64,000 nucleotides of DNA from Bacteroidota bacterium (GTDB lineage: Bacteria; Bacteroidota; Ignavibacteria; UBA10030). The stretch lies in contig JALONQ010000002.1 in NCBI GenBank assembly GCA_025454835.1, positions 197,483 through 261,482 on the forward strand, in the 5' to 3' direction. The notes under the pieces were generated by a model. The model searched no databases and was not told where the DNA came from. It saw only the letters and a list, made by a program, of their open reading frames with translations. Positions within the stretch are counted from its first letter, which is position 1. The number at the start of each line of letters is the position of its first letter. The translations under genes and the position numbers were made by a program. Positions 60,807 to 64,000 of the stretch are shown piece by piece.

Positions 60807-63419
60807 TCAGTAAACCTTCGGCGGCAACCCCAGCAGCATGGCGTTTATGAGGAATCGCGAGGGACCAAGCCAGAACATACGGAACGTGGCCGACTCGGCG
60901 AACAGATAGACCTTGCCCCGTCCGACGCCAAATTCCTGAATATACGGGCTGGAAGCCACGTCCCGCGCCCGATTCGATGATGAGTAGCCGCTGACGGCCG
61001 TGGTGTCGGGCGAGAACTGTGCTGCCACATGTCCCGCATCCACCGCCCTGAACGGAGCGCCGTTCCCTTTGAGAACGAAGACCTCACCTGGGAGCCCGAA
61101 TCCCAGATGATGTGTGGTGTCGACCAGGACTCGATAGATCGCGCCTGGGATCCGTTCGAGTCGGTCCTGCTCTTCTTTCTCGAAGCGCGTCATCGTGCGA
61201 CGTTCCTCGCGCTGTCGCTTCTCGCGTTCCTTGGTCTCAGCGCTCTTTTCGTCGTCCTTCACGTCACGGAGCAACTCGGCGCCCGTCAGGCCCGCAGCTT
61301 TCCGCGTCAGCGCCCTTGCTCCATCTTCGAGGGCGATCAACACGCCACCAGACGCGACCCACGCTCGAAGTGCCGCTGACTTGGTCGAGTCGAGGAAGGA
61401 ATTCCAGCCTCCGTCCGGCAGGAGCATGACATCATACTTTGTCAGCGATGCCCGACCGAGGTCCTCGGCTCGCAGCATGGTGAACGGAACGCCAAGCTCA
61501 CGCTCCAGGAGGAACCACAGTTCGCCGACGTCGCTTGAACTCGTCGGTTCATCTGTCAGCAACGCGATCGATGGAGCCCGGAGCGGGACAACCCTGTCCG
61601 ACCCGAGAGCGATCCCCTTCTCCGACAGTCCAGTGCTCGTGGCGTATGCCGTGATGCCGGCTCGTTCCACCAGCCCCGCGAGCTCGCGATGCAGCTCGGG
61701 ACGTTGCGGTGACGCGAAGACCACCGCCGTACCGGCGGCGAACCGACGACCGTTGATCGTGAACGACCGCGTGGCACTGTGGACGGCGATGTCTTTCCGC
61801 AACAAGGACCAGACCACCGACGCGGCGTTATGTGCCTCCCAAGGGATGAGATAGGCGACGGCGGCCGGTCCGCCGACGATCGAGCCACGAACCGTATCGT
61901 CTCGCGTCCACCGCTGTGCGGACGAAGGAAGCGCCGCATCCGACTCGTAGGCCGGCAGACCGTAGGCGATGGGCAGTGACCAAGCCGAGAGATCGTAGAA
62001 GAACGTGTCACGGACTGCGGTCTTGGACTCGAGGAGAGCGGTGGCCAGCCGCCGATGCGGTTGCTGGAGCGAGATCGCCAGCGTTCCCGCGCCGAACACC
62101 GTTCGTTCGTTCCGCGCCGCATAGTACGGGCGCGCGCTGATCGCCGTGGCCGACGTGAGTCTGTGGACTTCGATGCCGTTGGACGACAGGACGCGCGCGA
62201 GCCGCTGTCCCAGGGCCGGGTCACGATCCGTCCGGATCAAGACCGTGCGCGGGGCGTCGTTCGATTCGATCGACGAGCGCCAGAATGCTGCGAAATCGCG
62301 GAGGCGCTCCTGTCGCCGTCGCACGGTGGTCTCGATGGTCGTGAGCGACGTCACGAAGTGATTGCGTATGCGTTCGAGCAATGTCAGCATTGTTCCGTCG
62401 GGTCGTCGGATCGCCAGGCCGGCTCGTCCGCCGCCTGCCTGTTCGAACGTCATGCCGATCGCCCCGTTGAAGGTGGGCCAGGAGTCTCCGTAGCCCGGGT
62501 AGAACATGTCGAAGTTCTCGGCGACGTAGTACGCTGCGCCGACCCCGTCAAGGGCAGCAGCATTGGCGGCTCCGTAGATCTGTCCCCACGCCGCGACCTC
62601 CGGCGGGAGCGCTTGATGGAACGGCGGTGCGGCCGGAAAGAAGAAGTAGGTACTGAACGGGCCCATCTCGTGAAGGTCCACGTGCGTGTGCGGCATCCAC
62701 TGACGATAGAACTCGATGCGCGCCCGCGATTCTGCTTGCGTGTGCCAGGCCCAGTCGCGGTTGAGGTCGAAGAAGTAGTGATTCGTCCGGCCGCCCGGCC
62801 AGGGCTCTGCGTGCTCGGCGGCGTCCCAGGCATGGCTCGGAGGGTCCGTGGCCGTGCGGCGATACCAATCAACGTACCGTGCTCGGCCGTCCGGGTTGAG
62901 GACGGGGTCGACGATGACGACGGCGTCACGCAGGATGGAGCTCGTTCGTTCATCGGTCCCTGCCGCGAGTTGCCACGCCAGTGCCAGCGCCGCTTCGGGC
63001 GAGGAGGATTCGTTGCCATGGACGCCCGCAGAGACCCACGCGATCGCCGGCAGCGATTCGGCGAGTTTGGTCGCTTCCGAGGCTGAGAGCGTGCGGGGAT
63101 CGGTCAGGCGGAGGTTCGCCGCCCGCACCTCGTTGAGCCGTGCATGTCGTTCCGGCGTCGTGATGACCATGGCCCGCAACGCACGCCCTTCCACGGAAGA
63201 GCCATATGCGACGACGCGCACCCGGCTCGAGGCCGCGGCCAACCCGTCGATCACCCGATCGACGGAGCGAGCATCGGAAAACGCCTTACCCGGGGGATGC
63301 CCGAGAAGTGACTCGAGCGATGGTACGGCCGCATCCACCGAACCGATGGGCAACCAGGTCTGTGCCTCCAACGAGGTCGATGCGACAAGGAAGGCAAGAG
63401 CGAACAAGTTCAAACGCAT
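60807..63419 (-). CDS. Exported M14-family metallopeptidase
   Basis: An 870-residue protein with a signal peptide (S-L-E-A-Q). The zinc carboxypeptidase domain covers about 30-400: zinc ligands in G-V-H-G-N-E (H-x-x-E) and, downstream, M-P-H-T-H-V-D-L-H-E-M-G, with the catalytic Glu candidate in M-T-F-E-Q-A-G-G. A long C-terminal part follows, with a class I glutamine-amidotransferase-like fold (D-V-M-L-L-P-D-G-G-W) and a charged helix (about 735-765). It is probably a periplasmic or secreted peptidase. The ATG at 63419 precedes the signal peptide; the frame extends upstream without similarity. A palindromic operator-like site overlaps its presumed promoter. Confidence 0.87.
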   Translation of the reverse strand: MRLNLFALAFLVASTSLEAQTWLPIGSVDAAVPSLESLLGHPPGKAFSDARSVDRVIDGLAAASSRVRVVAYGSSVEGRALRAMVITTPERHARLNEVRAANLRLTDPRTLSASEATKLAESLPAIAWVSAGVHGNESSSPEAALALAWQLAAGTDERTSSILRDAVVIVDPVLNPDGRARYVDWYRRTATDPPSHAWDAAEHAEPWPGGRTNHYFFDLNRDWAWHTQAESRARIEFYRQWMPHTHVDLHEMGPFSTYFFFPAAPPFHQALPPEVAAWGQIYGAANAAALDGVGAAYYVAENFDMFYPGYGDSWPTFNGAIGMTFEQAGGGRAGLAIRRPDGTMLTLLERIRNHFVTSLTTIETTVRRRQERLRDFAAFWRSSIESNDAPRTVLIRTDRDPALGQRLARVLSSNGIEVHRLTSATAISARPYYAARNERTVFGAGTLAISLQQPHRRLATALLESKTAVRDTFFYDLSAWSLPIAYGLPAYESDAALPSSAQRWTRDDTVRGSIVGGPAAVAYLIPWEAHNAASVVWSLLRKDIAVHSATRSFTINGRRFAAGTAVVFASPQRPELHRELAGLVERAGITAYATSTGLSEKGIALGSDRVVPLRAPSIALLTDEPTSSSDVGELWFLLERELGVPFTMLRAEDLGRASLTKYDVMLLPDGGWNSFLDSTKSAALRAWVASGGVLIALEDGARALTRKAAGLTGAELLRDVKDDEKSAETKEREKRQREERRTMTRFEKEEQDRLERIPGAIYRVLVDTTHHLGFGLPGEVFVLKGNGAPFRAVDAGHVAAQFSPDTTAVSGYSSSNRARDVASSPYIQEFGVGRGKVYLFAESATFRMFWLGPSRFLINAMLLGLPPKVY

Positions 63420-63464
63420 GGTGGTCCGATCTGAAACGGAGCAGGTTTGGACAGGGAATGGGGA

Positions 63465-63493
63465 GGAATGTACGTTGAATTCGAACACATTCC
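63465..63493. promoter_or_regulatory. Operator-like inverted repeat upstream of the M14 gene
   Basis: GGAATGT (63465-63471) and ACATTCC (63487-63493) flank a TTGAATTCGAA core (63475-63485). The minus-strand TACATT inside the right arm is a good -10 with a one-mismatch -35 (GTG) at the usual 20-base spacing, so a bound repressor would block the promoter. Confidence 0.4.
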
Positions 63494-63510
63494 ACTTCCC
63501 CCGTGATTGT

Positions 63511-63539
63511 TTGATTTTTCGGCGTTCCATGCGTACGTT
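63511..63539 (+). promoter_or_regulatory. bioY promoter, TTG-N20-TAnnTT type
   Basis: TTG (63511-63513), exactly 20 bases, TACGTT (63534-63539). The bioY ATG at 63566 follows after about 20 bases of leader containing GGAGAG at 63553-63558. No BirA- or BioR-like palindrome is visible. Confidence 0.7.
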
Positions 63540-63565
63540 GCACACCACACTCGGAGAGCGTTGGC

Positions 63566-64000
63566 ATGTCACTTCCACTGTCGTTGTCCGTTCGTCGATC
63601 CGCCACTCAAGGCTCCGTGACCACGCAGACCGCGTGGGTCGTCGGCATGGCCGTCCTCACCGCCATCGGCGCCCAGATCGAGATCCCTCATCAGCCTGTT
63701 CCGTTCACGCTCCAGACGCTCTTCGTCCTGCTGGCCGGCGGCCTCCTCGGCCCGCGAAACGGATTCCTCAGCATGTCGGCCTACCTGCTGGCCGGACTCG
63801 CCGGTCTTCCCGTCTTTTCGCAGTTCGGCTTCGGCCTCGTGAAGATCCTCGGTCCAACCGGCGGATATCTGCTCGCATTCCCCGTCGCGGCCTTTGTGGT
63901 CGGCACACTGACGGCACGGCGCACGGAGATCTGGTGGACGGCGGTATCGCTCTTCGCCGGCCTGCTGATCATCTTCACGCTCGGAACGGCACATCTCGGC
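63566..64000 (+). CDS. bioY: Biotin transporter BioY, 3' end outside the window
   Basis: The frame from ATG 63566 is open to the window end (145 codons). It shows BioY features: hydrophobic helices, V-P-F-T-L-Q-T-L-F-V-L-L-A-G-G-L-L-G-P-R, M-S-A-Y-L-L-A-G-L-A-G-L-P-V-F, and G-P-T-G-G-Y-L-L-A-F-P. BioY is the biotin-binding S component of ECF-type transporters; about 50 C-terminal residues are missing. Identification is firm despite truncation. Confidence 0.93.
   Translation, partial: MSLPLSLSVRRSATQGSVTTQTAWVVGMAVLTAIGAQIEIPHQPVPFTLQTLFVLLAGGLLGPRNGFLSMSAYLLAGLAGLPVFSQFGFGLVKILGPTGGYLLAFPVAAFVVGTLTARRTEIWWTAVSLFAGLLIIFTLGTAHLG

Overview
The window reads as chromosomal DNA of a Gram-negative bacterium of the Bacteroidota/Chlorobiota side of the FCB group, perhaps an Ignavibacteria/Kapabacteria-like lineage. 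This is inferred from gene content: a PorQ-like type IX secretion protein, the alternative GlmU-like two-domain enzyme typical of Bacteroidetes/Chlorobi, a GWxTD-domain protein, a PcrB/GGGPS homologue, many TPR lipoproteins and outer-membrane barrels, and a 2-oxoacid:ferredoxin oxidoreductase. The DNA is GC-rich and densely coded, with about 58 protein genes, one tRNA gene, one clear pseudogene, and no rRNA, CRISPR array, transposase or phage genes.

Layout. 1-6900 (+): an envelope operon of a large TPR protein, a barrel with a TonB-box-like N-terminus, a SPOR protein, ExbB, ExbD and TonB. 7030-13200 (-): small membrane protein, sugar-phosphate transferase, GmhA, PcrB-like prenyltransferase and AlaRS. 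13330-14960 (-): ClpS and isocitrate dehydrogenase. 15186-20609 (+): TPR/BamE-like lipoprotein with DUF3467, then a large beta-rich lipoprotein with an outer-membrane barrel. 20803-25528 (-): RpoN, DUF3109, DprA and GlmM-like mutase. 25641-28685 (+): AMMECR1, MEMO-like protein, DUF2520 oxidoreductase and enoyl-CoA hydratase. 28840-32278 (+): GlyRS, TPR protein and ZIP transporter. 32322-33751 (-): a decayed TauE/SafE exporter gene and PorQ. 33848-47935 (+): L31, GlmU-like enzyme, RsmB, DUF1028, Kbl-like enzyme, an acyltransferase-like membrane protein, RmuC, an internally duplicated membrane protein, PfkA, quinone oxidoreductase, Aat, PurC, Mrp and Nfu. 48012-60610 (-): FtsE-PdxA-GWxTD-PepA-NrnA, KorB-KorA, then L9-S18-S6-Pth-L25-Prs-tRNA-Gln. 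60807-63419 (-): an M14-family peptidase. 63566-end (+): BioY, cut by the window edge.

The most informative non-coding signal is a recurrent promoter motif, TTG-N20-TAnnTT. It occurs exactly and in the right orientation upstream of ten genes or operons (icd, TPR lipoprotein, DUF3109, glmM, AMMECR1, porQ, rpmE, pfkA, korA, bioY). At AMMECR1 and porQ the -10 hexamer ends six bases before the ATG and no Shine-Dalgarno is present, which predicts leaderless mRNAs.

Other points of note are a 25-base copy of the tRNA-Gln 5' end upstream of the intact tRNA, a dispersed inverted repeat (unit about 23-28 bp) in two intergenic gaps, a heptamer tandem repeat before glyS, two lipoprotein-like signal peptides ending in Gln-Cys, and the envelope operon at the left edge as the best candidate for a poorly described system. 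All functional calls come from reading motifs and context; no database search was run.
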